The notes beneath the pieces are model-generated. The model was not told where the DNA came from. It did no database searches and saw only the letters and a program-made list of their open reading frames with translations. From Pictodentalium vernedei (lineage: Eukaryota; Mollusca; Scaphopoda; Dentaliida; Dentaliidae): 64,000 nucleotides of DNA. Shown here in pieces: positions 10,211-21,635 of the stretch; the first letter of the stretch is position 1, and each line of letters opens with the position of its first letter. The stretch lies in assembly GCA_031216915.1 (NCBI GenBank), contig CM062297.1:182784083-182848082 (forward strand), read 5' to 3'. The position numbers and the translations under genes were made by a program.

Positions 10211-12584
10211 AGCTCACCTGACTTTCAGTCAGGAGAGCTATAGTGATCACTCACCGTCTGTCGTCCATCTTCCGGCGTCCGGCGTCCGTGAACATGGTGT
10301 TTGCGTCTTCTCCTCCCAAACCGCTGAACCAATTTAATTGATATTTGAGATAATAGTTTGTTATGACATCGCAATTTGATTTTGTTCAAATCAAGTTGCC
10401 TCGCCCGTGGGTAGGGCCACACCCAAAAAGTGTGTTGAAATCTTAAAAAATCTTCTTCTCATGAACCAGCAGTAGCAGAGACTTGATATTTGGTGTGCAG
10501 CTTCCTTTTGAGGTGTAGACTCAGATTTGTTCAAGAGAAGTTTGTGGGGCTATACTTGGCGTCGTTATGGGAGGGGCAAAATTTTTGGCCCCGCCCAAAA
10601 TTTCTATTTTCCAAACCGAGAGGCTGATTTGAACCAAATTTTATGTGAGGGCTTATTGGGTCATAAGTACCTAATTTATGCTGATTTTTTTTCCCCCGTA
10701 GCCCCATGGGAACCGCAGGAGCTAAAAATAGAAAAAAATTAAAACGCCCATATCTCCAAAACTGCACGGCACCGAGAATTTTTATTTGGTGTGAAGCTTC
10801 CTTAGGACCAACAGAAAGAATTGGTAAAAAAAAATTGCCATCGGTTTTATCATAGGGTACAGTTTCGGGACTTTGAAAAAGTGCTGAGTCAGCACTTTTT
10901 AACACTGTAGGCAATGGGAAAAACATTAAAAAATCTTCTTCTCCAGATCCAGCAGGCAGAATCTTTTGATATTTGGTATGCAACATTGGAGGGTGGATCT
11001 GATTCAAGTTTGTTCAAATCGGCCCCCTGGGTTCATATTTGGGCTCAGTATAGGAGCCTGATTTCGAACTTAGTGCATTTCAGGCAAATTTCTTAAAAAA
11101 TCTTCTTCTCCAGATCCAGCAGGCAGAATCTTTTGATATTTGGTATGCAACATTGTGGGGTGGATCTGATTCAAGTTTGTTCAAATCGGCTCCTTGGGTT
11201 TATATTTGGGCTCAGTATAGGAGCCCAAATTTGAACTTACTGCATTTCAGGCAAAATTTCTTTGAAAATCTTCTTCTCCAGATCCAGCTGGCAGAATCTT
11301 TTGATATTTGGTATGCAACATTGTGGGGTGGATCTGATTCAAGTTTGTTCAAATCGGCCCCTTGGGTTTATATTTGGGCTCAGTATAGGAGCCCAAATTT
11401 GAACTTAGTGCATTTCAGGCAAATTTCTTTGAAAATCTTCTTCTCAAGATCCAGCAGGCAGAATCTTTTCATATTGGGTATGCAACATTGTGGGGGTGGA
11501 TCTGATTCAAGTTTGTTCAAATCGGCTCCCTGGGTTTATATTTGGGCTCAGTATGGGAGCCCAAATTTGAACTTAGTGATTTTCAGGCAAATTTCTTAAA
11601 AAATCTTCTTTCCCAGATCCAGCAGGCAGAATCTTTTGATATTTGGTATGCAACATTGTGGGGTGGATCTGATTCTATTTTGTTCAAATCGGCTCCCTAG
11701 ATTCATATTTGGGCTCACTATAGAAGCTTGAATTCGAACTTAGTGCATTTCAGGCAAATTTCTTCAAAAATCTTCTTCTCCAGATCCTGCAGGCAGAATC
11801 TTTTGATATTTGGTATGCAACATTGTGGGGGGATCTGATTCCAGTTTGTTCAAATCGGCCACCTGGATTCATATTTGGGCTCACTATAGAAGCCCAAATT
11901 CGAACTTAGTGCATTTCAGGCAAATTTCTTTGAAAATCTTCTTCTCAAGATCCAGCAGGCAGAGTCTTGTGATATTTGGTATGCAGCATTCTTAGGGGGG
12001 TGAGATTCAAGTTTGTTCAAGCCAAGTCCCTTGGTTCATATTTGGGCTCACTATGGGAGCCTGAATGACAACTTAGTTCAAAATGAGGAATTTTCTTTAA
12101 AAATCTTCAGATCCAGCAGATGAATGCTTTTGATATTTTTTATGCAGCATCCTTAGGAGGGTAAGATTCAAGTTTGTTCAAGCCATGTCCCTAGGTCCAT
12201 ATTTGGGCTGATTGTGGGAGCTCGAATTGTAACTTGGTTCAAAATGAGGAATTTTCTTTAAAAATCTTCTTCTTCAGATCCAGCAGTCGGAATGTTTTGA
12301 TATTTGATGTGCAGAATCCTTAGGGGTGTGAGATTCAGGTTTGTTAAAGCCAAGTCCCTGGGTTTATATATGGGCTCCCTGTGGGAGCCCGAATTATGAC
12401 TTAATTCAATATGAGGAATATTCTTTAAAAATCTTTTTTTTAGATCCACTGGTCAGAATATTTGGATATTTGGTTTCAGCTTTTCTTAAGAGGAGCAGAT
12501 GCAACTTGTGGAAATCAATTCTCTGGGTTGATATGTAGGCTACCATGTCAGGTGAGCGCCCTCAGGCCCCCTGGGGCCTCTTGT
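10211..12584 (+). mobile_element. HX-1 hairpin/tandem-unit element, copy 1
   Basis: It starts with a hairpin (AGCTCACCTGAC / GTCAGGAGAGCT), then a TCCGGCGTCCGGCGTCC-type stretch, a unique ~500-bp leader, a tandem array, and a right end TCAGGTGAGC followed by the palindrome AGGCCCCCTGGGGCCT and 'cttgtt'. AGCTCACCTGA and TCAGGTGAGC form an inverted pair between the ends. Copy 2 lies at 40501-45081. Related ends are common in mollusc genomes (recalled, not searched). No transposase is encoded. The architecture suggests a pearl/HINE-type (Helentron-derived) element. Confidence 0.65.
10934..12480 (+). repeat. Tandem array of ~168-bp units in HX-1 copy 1
   Basis: About nine to ten units start near 'cttcttctccagatcc' (10934, 11102, 11271 and on). 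Each carries 'gtggatctgattcaagttt' and 'tatttgggctcagtat'. The last three units (from about 12110) diverge strongly. Because the period is nearly a multiple of three in places, units read through as ORFs (for example 11153-11599); these are by-products of repetition, not a gene. Confidence 0.85.
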
Positions 12585-12634
12585 TCTTGATACCTCTGTT
12601 GGTAGGCTTCTAGGGGTTCTTTTGGATGTCTGCA

Positions 12635-13160
12635 GGGGCCGAATATAGGACCCTTTTCCAATGGTATTCAGGCATGATTTTTCCCAATTCAAACAAAAAA
12701 TTACCCAATCTCAGTCCTCATTCAAATAAAAATTTAATTCTTGAAGGTCTAATTTTGAGTTTTCATCACTTTTTACTGCAACAAAAGTAGGTGCCCCAAA
12801 AGGCAGTTTTTAGATATGTTTGCAAATTAAATCCAAGGAACCTTGTCAGTTGTTTCTAGGCAAGTCTTGGCTGCCTACATAGGCAGCCAAGACTTGCATA
12901 GACACAACTGCAAAGCCACGAAATGTAGACTATCGCGTAAATATCTTGATCATTTAATTGTATAAGAACAATTTATTTAATAAAGAAGACAGAGACTGAT
13001 CATTATTTCATGTGACTGTTATAAAATGTACTACATGCACTATACATGTAGTAACTTTTGTATTAAATGTATTCATCAGTTTAATATTAAAGTAACATTC
13101 CCAATTGGAGCCTTGACGATGTGAATTTTCCCAATTGCATGGGCCCCAGACCCTTTCCCA
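12635..13160. mobile_element. K2 palindrome inside a CAGGGGCC-ended element
   Basis: The left edge is CAGGGGCCGAATATAGGACC and the right edge runs '...ttgcatgggccccag'. The middle at about 12848-12912 is the K2 palindrome (gcaagtcttggctgcctac / taggcagccaagacttgc) flanked by 'ttgtttcta' and 'tagacacaac'. Termini are imperfectly matched and no target duplication is obvious. Confidence 0.5.
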
Positions 13161-13486
13161 AAGAGGGCAGAAGAATCCCTGATTCATTTATCTTGACAGT
13201 GTTTTACCTTATTGTTGGCTGCCTGTGCCTGGAATGGATTGTGGAAAGTTTTTTTTAATTAAAGAATGCCAAAAATGAAAACATTTTCTATTTTCAAATA
13301 ATAGCTTGTTTGTAGTACTTTGCCCAACGACTGCCTGATGAGGCGAAGAAGTTTATGGGGTGTGACGTACCTCCTCCCCTCTCCCATAGGCACACACGTG
13401 GTGTAGCTGACCAAACAAGATTCTCCAGTATATACCTAGGTATGTTGGTGTAAAGCAAGTCTGTTTATTTCTGTTTGGTCTCTTTT
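13161..13486. other. Unassigned spacer
   Basis: No recognisable gene or repeat end between the K2 element and HX-3. Confidence 0.45.
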
Positions 13487-13940
13487 TATACCCCCACAAA
13501 ACAAAGTTTTATGGGGGGTATATAGGAGTCAACTTGTTGGTCGGTCATCGTTGGTCCGTTGCACATGTAAACTTGTGGAGTGAACTACTTTCACAGTTTT
13601 AGCCGCATTTACATGAAACCTCACAAAAATGATCAACATGATGAGGAGCAGTGCGTGACATAATTTTTCCTGACCGGATTCAAGATGGCGGACTGGTGGC
13701 CATATTGGATTTTTTTTTAATGTAAACTTGTGGAGCGAACTACTTCATCAGTTTTAGCCACATTTTCATGAAACTTCGCAAAAATGATCAACATGATGAG
13801 GGGAAGTGCGTGACAATTTTTTTCCTGCTCGGTTTCAAGATGGATGACTGGTGGCCATATTGGATTTTTTTTTTACTTAGAAAAATTGAATGCCCCTTTT
13901 CAGTTACCCACACTAGGCGGTATGCCACGGTGGGGGTATA
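13487..13940 (+). mobile_element. HX-3 hairpin/tandem-unit element
   Basis: The left end is a hairpin (TATACCCCCACAAAAC / GTTTTATGGGGGGTATA), followed by 'ggtcggtcatcgttggtcc' and two ~155-bp units starting 'tgtaaacttgtggag' at 13566 and 13721. The right end 'ggtgggggtata' is the inverse of the left TATACCCCCAC. Same plan as HX-1 and HX-2 but no sequence similarity to them. Confidence 0.6.
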
Positions 13941-14661
13941 GCGGGTGGTAGACTATCTCTAGTTTATAACTGGTATGACTATATATGACATTATCCTGAG
14001 GTCCCCCCAATATTTTAACCTGATATTCTGCACCAGTTCAGGAATCGCTTAAATTACCAGTGTAAACATACCAAGGTAATGGGAAAATTATCTCTGTATT
14101 TTGGAGACCTCGAATTGTTGGAGTGTTCCCCTACATTCTGCCTCAGAAGGATAGCTGCACTAATGCACTCTCACCCTCGCACACACACACACGCACCCAA
14201 GATTTAAGCCCCTGTTCATTCCAGTGAGGAATCACAATAAAAAAATTTTTGGATGAGAAAAACAGTACATTTTCTTTGGCGATTTTTGTTTATAATGTGA
14301 GACAGTTATGAGTGATTTGTTTGGTAAAAGGTTAAAAGAACACTATCTCAAGTGCATTAGATGTTCAAGGCAGACACTTGTATTATAAGTTGTATATCAT
14401 GGGTAATGTGAGGTGTGCAATAGCCACAATGGCACTATCCTGAGGTACCCCCAATATTTTAACCTAATATTCTGCACCAGTTCAGTGATCACTTACCGGT
14501 GTAAACATACAAAGTAACAGGACAATTACCTGCATGTTTTGGAGACCTTGGAGTGTTCCTCTGCAAACTTTCCTTAGAAGGATAGCTGCACCAATGCACT
14601 CTCACCCTCACAAACACACACATCCAAGATTTAAGCCCCCATTCATTCTAGTGAGGAATAA

Positions 14662-14901
14662 TACAGTATGGTCACCGTTCACCGTGGACTGGGCACTTTT
14701 CACAGGTGGGGAATATTTCCACGAATGCAATAATATTAGATTCCACTCACTTATTACAGGAATAATCATCAAAATTTTAATTAATGAAGCACCGGGTACA
14801 ACAAATATTTGCTGCTGATGATTTTTATTACTTGGTAAATGCATGCATGGTCATTACTGCCCACATGTGGATTACGGCCAGTCCACAGTGACTTCACTGT
14901 A
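14662..14901 (-). mobile_element. M1 MITE, copy 4 (unit 2 of the tandem repeat)
   Basis: TA at 14662-14663 and 14900-14901. The left end CAGTATGGTCACCG carries a local duplication of 'caccgt'. One arm of the core palindrome is deleted: 'aattaatgaagcaccgggta' is followed directly by 'caacaaatatttgctg'. Confidence 0.8.
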
Positions 14902-15315
14902 ATAAACTACATTTTGGATGAAAAAAGAATGCATTTTCATTGATGTTTTTTGTTAATATAATTTGAGACAGTTGTGAGTGATTTGTTTGGTAAAAGGTTA
15001 AAAGAACATTTATCTCAAGTGCATTAGATGCTCAAGACAGACACTTGTATATCATGGGTAATGTGAGATGTGCATGGCCACGATGACACCATGACAACCT
15101 ATATTTTAACCTGATATTCTGCACCTGTTCAGGAATTGCTTACCGGTGTTAACATACCAGAGTAACAGAGAGTAATGGGAAAATTACCTCGGTGTTTTGG
15201 AGACCTTGGAGTGTTCCTCTACAACCTGCCTCAGAAGCTGCACCTATGCACTGTCACCCTCACACACTCACTTACATCCAACATTTAAGCCTCTGTTCAT
15301 TCTAGTAAGGAATCA

Positions 15316-15563
15316 TACAGTATGGCTGCTGTGGACTGGTCTTTTTCCACAGATGGGGATTATTTCTAGGGATGCAATAATATTAGATTCCACACACTTA
15401 TTACATGAATAATCATCAAAAATTTAATTAATGAAGCACCGGGTGAAACCCGGTGCTTCATTAATTAAATATTTGCTGGTGAGGATTTTTATTTCTCGAT
15501 AAAGGCATGCATAGACATTACTGCCCATGCATGGATTACAACCAGTCCGTGGCGACTGTACTG
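15316..15563 (-). mobile_element. M1 MITE, copy 5 (unit 3), core palindrome perfect
   Basis: The core at 15422-15470 is a perfect 23-bp inverted repeat with loop GAA (arm begins 'atttaattaatgaagc'). It lies at the same position in the repeat unit as copy 4. Ends: CAGTATGGCTGCTGTGG, and CAGTACAGTCGCCACGG on the other strand. Confidence 0.8.
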
Positions 15564-15735
15564 AAATAAACGATGTTTTGGATAAAAAAAAGAATGTATT
15601 TTCTTTGGAGATTTTTGTTTATAATGTGAGACAGTTATGGGTGATTTGTTTGGTAAAAGGTTAAAAGAACACTATCTCAAGTGCATTAGATGTTCAAGAC
15701 AGACACTTGTATATCATGGGTAATGTAGTTTTCAT

Positions 15736-16490
15736 TCAAGTACTGGCTGACAATAATTATAGAGAGAAAAAATTCCAGGCATAAAAAAGTTCTTTTCTAC
15801 CCTAGTTCAATACTTGTGTGGTGTCAGTTTCATATCTCTCACCAGATATGTTTAGTATGTGTTCTCAGATCTTTCATAAGGTATGCTGTTCCTTGTGGAA
15901 TTTATAAATATTTTTTCAACCTGCACAAAATACCTGTAGGAATTAGATGAGGAATACCTACTGCCACTGGAACATCTTCTGTGTTCACAAAGGATTTACT
16001 TGCGAGTACAGTTATTAGCCTACAAATCTGAGATTCATTGGTGCATTCACTTGTGTGCTTTGAACTGATCGATTGCATCCATAGTTAAGTATTATAAATG
16101 GCCTATCATTATTGATATGTTTGGTTGGCCAGTTAAAATTAAAAAGCACATGTGGTGCTAAATGGTAGATAGTTGCACGAGTATTGCCAGAAATTTTCTT
16201 GGTGGCAGGGTTGAAGTTGGATTCACGGAATGATGGGGTGGGGATTTAAAATGTTTTGATACTGATACTAGTTTGGCATACCACAAAGAGTGCCATTCAT
16301 TTGATGGAATCAAGGAGTTTCACAGAAACTGGGCATAAAATAGGCCTGTCTGATTCTATCCTAGCCAACCTGAGCCATTTGTCATAATTATGCAATGCAC
16401 TTCGGACAAAATGTAGGGCAACCACATTACCATTCATTTTTTTTTGTGTTGTTAATTCAGAGCCTTGAGATCATTTCTTGGGAAAAAATC
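15736..16490. other. Unassigned stretch
   Basis: No gene, RNA or repeat end recognised. Confidence 0.5.
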
Positions 16491-16494
16491 TACT

Positions 16495-16885
16495 GAACGG
16501 TCCAAAAAGTCATTGTCTAGACTCTTATTTAAAAGTGTTGGAAGTCATTACCGGTGCTCTACTGAAACATGCAGAAACCAGTAATCTGGGTTATACTGAA
16601 AAGTCCTGGGAACTGTTATCGGACTGAAAGCCACTGTTGGGGTTCTACTGAAAAATCCTGAAGGCCATTATCTGGGCTGTACATTAACTTCCCAGAAGCC
16701 AGTTTCAGAGCTCTACTGTAAATTATGGGATGCCTCTTTCAAGTCTACTGAATTCTGAAAAGTATTGGAAACCACTTTCAGGCCTCGACTGAAAAGTGAG
16801 GGAAAGCTCTTTCAGAGCTCTACTGAAAAGTGCTTGAAATCATTATCTGAGCTCTACTGGAGTTTTTGAGAAGCCACTACTGTGA
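16495..16885 (+). repeat. Degenerate ~55-bp minisatellite
   Basis: A motif close to GAGCTCTACTGAAAAGT followed by 'TGGAAGCCATTATC' recurs about seven times with many substitutions and spacing changes. No flanking TE structure is visible. Confidence 0.65.
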
Positions 16886-17296
16886 ACTAGAAATTTAACC
16901 AATTTAATCTCATTCAGCTCTGGCAAACAAAATTGAATTTGTTAAAGCATGGGTATTTGCAACATTGGTAAAAACAGTTGGCTAAACTTGACTTCAAATA
17001 TGTACTTGTGGTGTGGTCATAATATAGCCATAGATGCTGAAAGTGGCCCTAAAAATAACAAATAAACTGATGGAATGGCTGCATTTTTTCAGTTGAAGAA
17101 GAATGCAACAGGTGCTATCTTGTGTATGCATTGGTACTGATGGAGATCTGGAAGCATTATCAACTTATAAATAGACAAATAAAAGGGATAACAATATCTT
17201 ACGGTGATTAACTCACAATTAACAGAAGTGTCTGATAGACTTGGCACTGGGCATTGGTCTCTAAGACTTTTCAACTCTTGATATGTTCGATTTGAA
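16886..17296. other. Unassigned spacer
   Basis: Around 16975-17060 there is a weak resemblance to the repeat C 3' region ('ctaaacttgacttcaa', 'gtggtcataatatagcc'). Nothing else is recognised. Confidence 0.45.
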
Positions 17297-17312
17297 ATAC
17301 AGTAGAACCCTG

Positions 17313-17561
17313 ATAACCCTTTACCAAACGCAGATGATATTAAAATTTATTATTTTAAATAACATTTTTTTAAATTTTTCAAAAAATTTCTACAAAACTA
17401 TATCATATGACCCCTCATTTGAACGAGCTCTATGAGCTCGTTCCAAAGTGGGGTCACATGATACAGTTTTGTTGAAATTTTTTGAAAAATAGTATTTTTT
17501 CAGCTGCTGAATTTGCATATTACATAGGTGGATGCAACCAGTTCACTGGGTAAAGGGTTAA
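17313..17561. mobile_element. T1 MITE (alpha arms)
   Basis: Right TTAA at 17558-17561; left site degraded to ATAA (17313-17316). Ends CCCTTTACCAAACG and CACTGGGTAAAGGG. Core palindrome 'tgaacgagctc' / 'gagctcgttcca' within 'atgacccctcatt' / 'gtggggtcacatga'. It follows a short M2-like end (tacagtagaaccctg, 17300-17312), so it probably landed in an M2-type element. Confidence 0.8.
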
Positions 17562-17683
17562 AAATTATTGTTAATGGCCGACAGTCGTGTTTGTCCCCCA
17601 AAATTGTGCTTGATCTGTTGGGCAAATGCCACAAACATGATGATACATTCCACTGCTGTGTCAAATTTTATTTATGATGCCTT

Positions 17684-18018
17684 GGGAGTGCGATGGCTCA
17701 GTGGTAGACTGTTGGACTTCTATGCTAGAGGTCCTGAGTCATCCGGGATGACCCGCGTTGTGTCCTTGGGCAAGGCACTTTATCCTGGTTGCCTACTTGG
17801 GGCCGTGTACTAAGGCGTACTGCACATCAGTGGTGCACATGTCTTCAACCACTGTAACCCTGCTTGAGCGGAGCTTGAACAGAGTTAGTATGTTGAGGAG
17901 CTGACAGTTGCTTGTCGATGCTCGGTGGTTCTCTCCTGGTACTCCGGCTTCCTCCACCCGTAAAACTGTCACAGTCACAATTAGCCACTGTGCATAAGTA
18001 TGTGACCTTAAACACCAA

Positions 18019-18061
<43 letters not shown>

Positions 18062-18062
18062 A
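17684..18062 (+). mobile_element. SINE-B, full length, tRNA-like head
   Basis: Box A 'tggctcagtggtagac' and a decayed box B, then 'gttgtgtccttgggcaagg', the body with 'ctccggcttcctccaccc', and tail 'gtgaccttaaacaccaat' followed by about 12 AATA units. Target duplication: TTTATGATGCCT before and TTTACGATGCCT after (1 mismatch in 12), showing target-primed reverse transcription. Confidence 0.9.
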
Positions 18063-18216
18063 TTTACGATGCCTCAACAGCCAGGGAGCTCACTATTAGT
18101 GCACCTATGATTTCTGAACTGAGCATAAAATAGGTTACCTATTTTAGGGACTCAAATGCATTTAGTGCCTGTGGTAAATCAGAAAACATCAAAATGCGAT
18201 CACTCTGGACTAACCC

Positions 18217-18336
18217 TGTTGACTAGTCCAAACTTGGCCCTGCTGGGCATTCTAGAATTTTGATGGTTGCTTGTCTTGTAGGGTGAGTAACCTTAAAAAT
18301 TATATAACATCCTGTAGGGCCAAGTTTGGACTACAT
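18217..18336. repeat. Inverted repeat, 20-bp arms
   Basis: 'tagtccaaacttggccctgc' and 'gtagggccaagtttggacta' flank about 80 bp. The arms resemble the ends of the palindrome at 36255-36372 (tagtccaaacatg), so it may be a small MITE of that family. Confidence 0.6.
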
Positions 18337-18339
18337 GTT

Positions 18340-19138
18340 GAGATGGATACATAAAACAATGCCTTTCTCTCATGCCTTTAGAAAAATACATGTCTTCAAG
18401 CTACAGTAATATGATGACTGGAATTGCACACTATCATATTACCTCTTAACCCCCTGAATATTTTCAAGATATTTTACAGCAGCCATGACTAGACCTGATT
18501 GAAAAATTCATGTAAATTTAACTCAAGAAATCATTGGTGAAAAAATCCATTCAATTTACAGGGAGAATATTGGACTAAGTGTGCCTAAATTGTATTTATT
18601 TCGGTGGCAAGAGAAATCCTGTCCTGGGCCAGAATATCTGCCAGCAGCAGCAAAGAGATAATGTTGTCAGTTGGGCAATTTTGTCTGGTCATTGGGCACA
18701 AGTTTGTTACCCTCCATCCAATATTTTGGCCAAGTTACGGCCCTGAATCTATGCAGATTCTTGTGTGATGGTTGTGGCTTTCCATAATGTTGAGAACAGT
18801 ACAACATGTATTTATTCCCTATGTAGAGTATTCATGTGAATAACATAAGGTGTTCTAAGTGGTTTTCATGAGATGTGCAGGTGTTTATATAGTTCTTATC
18901 CAGATATGCAATAACTACCTATGTAATGAAACCTTTACCAAGCCAGACAGTCGAATACAGATTACAGTTTACATAAAGTTTGTTTCCAATGTTTTTAAGA
19001 ATTTAAGTGCTGAAGAGCACAATTGAAATTTTTTAACTTTGTTTTTAAATTCAATACATGACCCAAATATTTATTGCAAAGCACTGTTTGCACTTCAGCA
19101 AATTGTGCAATAGTTCTCTTAAGTTAATGAACAATATA
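18340..19138. other. Unassigned AT-rich stretch
   Basis: No coding, RNA or repeat evidence. Confidence 0.5.
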
Positions 19139-19225
19139 TTCCCCATTGGAACCCAGGGGAGTGAAGAAGTAAGTACTTGCTAACTGTGATAAGCATGTTC
19201 TGTTTTATCTGTAAAATAGAATAGA
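19139..19225 (+). mobile_element. Repeat C fragment
   Basis: 'cattggaacccaggggagtg' through 'ctgttttatctgtaaaatag' matches the 5' half of repeat C. The 3' half and tail are absent. Confidence 0.55.
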
Positions 19226-19454
19226 GCTGGATGGTTTTTCATTTTTTGGATTCGGTCTTGTTTTTTCTGGCAAACTGAGCCGCAAGACCCACCAAAAAAC
19301 TGACCAAATGGTATTACTGTGTTTGTGCATAAACTGACCAAACTAACTTACTGTGAACGAATTTTGGACTATAGTGGCCCCTATAGACTCTCAATCATCA
19401 CTTAGCTATCCGGCAAAGGGGCGAATATGTTGTGTTCTCGTCACATTTTCTCCC

Positions 19455-19790
19455 TTATTGGCATGTGTACCATTAAGATGTAGTATGCCTCAGTACACTA
19501 CTGCCATGCTCCCACTTGGGCTGTTGGCATTATGGATAAGTGTCTTGCCCAAGGACACAGTGAAGATGACATTGGTCAGGAATGGATTGAACCTACGATC
19601 AGAAGTCCATGCACCAATCAATGAGCCTCTGCACCCCCAGTATTATCTTATACAAATAAAATATGTTTTACGGCTTAGTGTCTTGCCCATGCATGCAGTG
19701 CAGATGACATTGGTCAGGAATAGATTGAATCTACGATCAGAAATCCAATGCACCAATCAGTGAGCCGCCACAACCCCAGTATCATGTTAT
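19455..19790 (-). mobile_element. SINE, minus strand, with duplicated tRNA-like head
   Basis: On the minus strand a head with box B 'aggttcaatcc' is followed by 'gtgtccttgggcaagacact' and the body 'agtgtactgaggcatac'. The head segment is present twice (about 19545-19640 and 19675-19770), giving a tandem duplication of about 125 bp separated by 'ttatacaaataaaat'. The head differs from the SINE-A and SINE-B types. Confidence 0.6.
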
Positions 19791-20130
19791 ACAAAAACAA
19801 AATGTTTTGAGTATCTTTGCTATTAACAGAAAGCCATATAAAATCATGTTTGTTAGGTCAACATTAAAAGACCTTTGATTTTGAAACCACTTTGTATTTT
19901 CATACCAAATACTGTGGAGCCCAATTAACCTGCAAGTCCCCATACAGCCACAAAGTGCCACTTTTATATGGTCTGAAAAAGGTTGTTCCTAGTGTATTCT
20001 TCCTTGAGAATTTTACCAGTAGGATGCATTTATCTTGACAGTGTTTTTACATCATTGTTGGCTGCCTGTACAGGTACCCAAATATAATGTAGAAACACTG
20101 TTACATCATCTGCAACTACGTAAATATATT

Positions 20131-20894
20131 TACAGTAGAACCTGTCTTGAGAGACCGCCCTTTGGGCCACACAAAAGTGGTCTCTCAAGACAGGTGGTCT
20201 CTCATAACAGGTTTCAGGTTTTCTCAAGTCAGTGAATAACCAACCACAAAATTTAGAAATGGAGAAGAATAGATTTGTGTAATTACTTTGTTGTTGTTCT
20301 TTTTTATGAAGTTTTTGTATCAAATTGAAATGGACTGTTCTAAAAATTATAAAAATAAATTAGTGTTGAAAATCTTCATTGAAGATTTTCAACACTAATT
20401 TATTTTTATAACAGTCCATTTCATTTGTTACAAAAAGATTTTCAACACAAATTTATTTTTATTCCTATCTGTCACATTTCAGGTATGTATGAAATAATTG
20501 TTTATTCTGCAACAATCCTAATCTTTTCACAGGGGTCTTATAAAAACATCTCAATCTTTACTGAGTTAGCAATTGAAACCCAATTAAGAGCTTTTAATAC
20601 TTTTAATTATGTTGGTATAACCACAATGGATTTTCCAATTCCAGAACAGGTAAAAAGCTTTTGTCATGGTTTCAGTCTTCAAAGGGGCTGTCTCTCAAGA
20701 CAGGTCCATTATGGCATAAAAATACAAATTGGTACCAGGTCACAGTGGTCTCTCAAGACAGGTGGTCTCTCAAGACAGGTGGTCTCCCATAGCAGGTCCA
20801 TTATAGAGTAAAACCAATCGGTGCCTGGCAGATGTGGTCTCTCAAGACAGGTGGTCTCTCAAGACAGTGGTCTCTCAAGGTAGGTTTTACTGTA
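20131..20894 (+). mobile_element. M3 element (pogo/mariner-like, TA site)
   Basis: TA at both ends. Left end CAGTAGAACCTGTCTTGAG, right end '...tctctcaaggtaggtttt' then ACTG. The motif 'ggtctctcaagacagg' recurs about seven times near both ends (20175-20215, 20690-20880), as expected for repeated transposase-binding sites. The left half holds a long palindrome (about 20328-20424): 'tagtgttgaaaatcttca' and 'tgaagattttcaacacta', extended by 'gaaatggactgtt' / 'aacagtccatttc'. No transposase. Confidence 0.75.
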
Positions 20895-21635
20895 TTAACC
20901 AACATAAAATTAGGCAGTGGACTAAGCTGCCATTTAATGATTGCTGTCTTCTGTGCGGCAACAAAACTTAAACAAAGTGAAAAATATAAAATATGAATAT
21001 GTGAAAGATATATATGATATGTACATGAAAAAGGGAGATGGGCGGATAAGATGCCTTTAGCAAAAAAGACTGAAAAGCAGTCTGGTGGAGAGTATTGAGG
21101 ACGGTGGAGGGTAAAATTTCCCAGAATTAAGAATTCACTGATGCTAACGTGCACTGTAACCTTGATGGGATTAAATACAATTTAAACGAAGGGACTGACT
21201 TAATTGGTAATTAGGTCGAGTTCAGCTGCTGCCAAAGGAAATAGTGCATTCCTGGCATTGGCCGAATCAGCCAGACACAACAGATGACTGGCAGATAGTC
21301 TGGAACCACGAGAAACTCTTTTAGTGGAAGTGTATTCTTGCAACTGATAAATTGATTTCAAAGAAAATTTGTATGGGGTTTCCAATTAAAATTTAAGGTC
21401 AGGACCTGCGTATAACCTGATCAGAATAAAGAATCACCTGTTTTGTCATGTACATGGACGCAGGTCACTGAAAAACTATTAATCTCTATCCTGTGCTCCA
21501 CTTCTGCCCTGGTAATGAGATACTCTACTCCCAAAGATTTTACGAAAGTGGACAACCCTATATTATTTAATAAATACAGCAAGTTCATGTGAATTTGCTG
21601 TTAATATATGGTAGTTATTAACATAAAATTAATCT
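20895..21635. other. Unassigned spacer
   Basis: No supported feature; the minus-strand ORF at 20801-21154 overlaps the M3 end and has no recognisable domain. Confidence 0.45.

Larger units (their letters stand above)
13985..15735 (+). repeat. Three-fold ~435-bp segmental tandem repeat
   Basis: Unit starts can be followed by 'atattctgcacc' at about 14033, 14468 and 15113. Each unit has 'ttttggagacct', a stretch 'gcactctcaccctc' with CACA repeats, and 'gtgagacagtt' near its end. Units 2 and 3 carry an M1 insertion after 'aggaat', which unit 1 lacks. Without the insertion the period is about 410-435 bp. Confidence 0.85.

Noticed and set aside
10531..11007. 158-codon minus-strand ORF in HX-1 copy 1, with an equally long homologue at 40840-41316
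   Set aside because: Equal length looked like conservation, but the DNA itself is nearly identical and most differences change the amino acid, including a scrambled block of about 11 residues. No domain is recognisable. I treat it as a by-product of recent repeat duplication; a dN/dS test over many copies would settle it.
11153..11599. 148-codon plus-strand ORF with internal repeats
   Set aside because: It is read-through of ~168-bp tandem units; other arrays of the same unit are broken by stops and length changes.
19353..19763. 136-codon ORF as a gene
   Set aside because: It runs antisense through a duplicated SINE head; the repeated peptide (MTLVRNGLNLRSE / MTLVRNRLNLRSE) is the duplication.
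20425..20811. 128-codon ORF as a transposase of M3
   Set aside because: No DDE-type motifs or helix-turn-helix pattern; its end is made of the M3 subterminal repeats.
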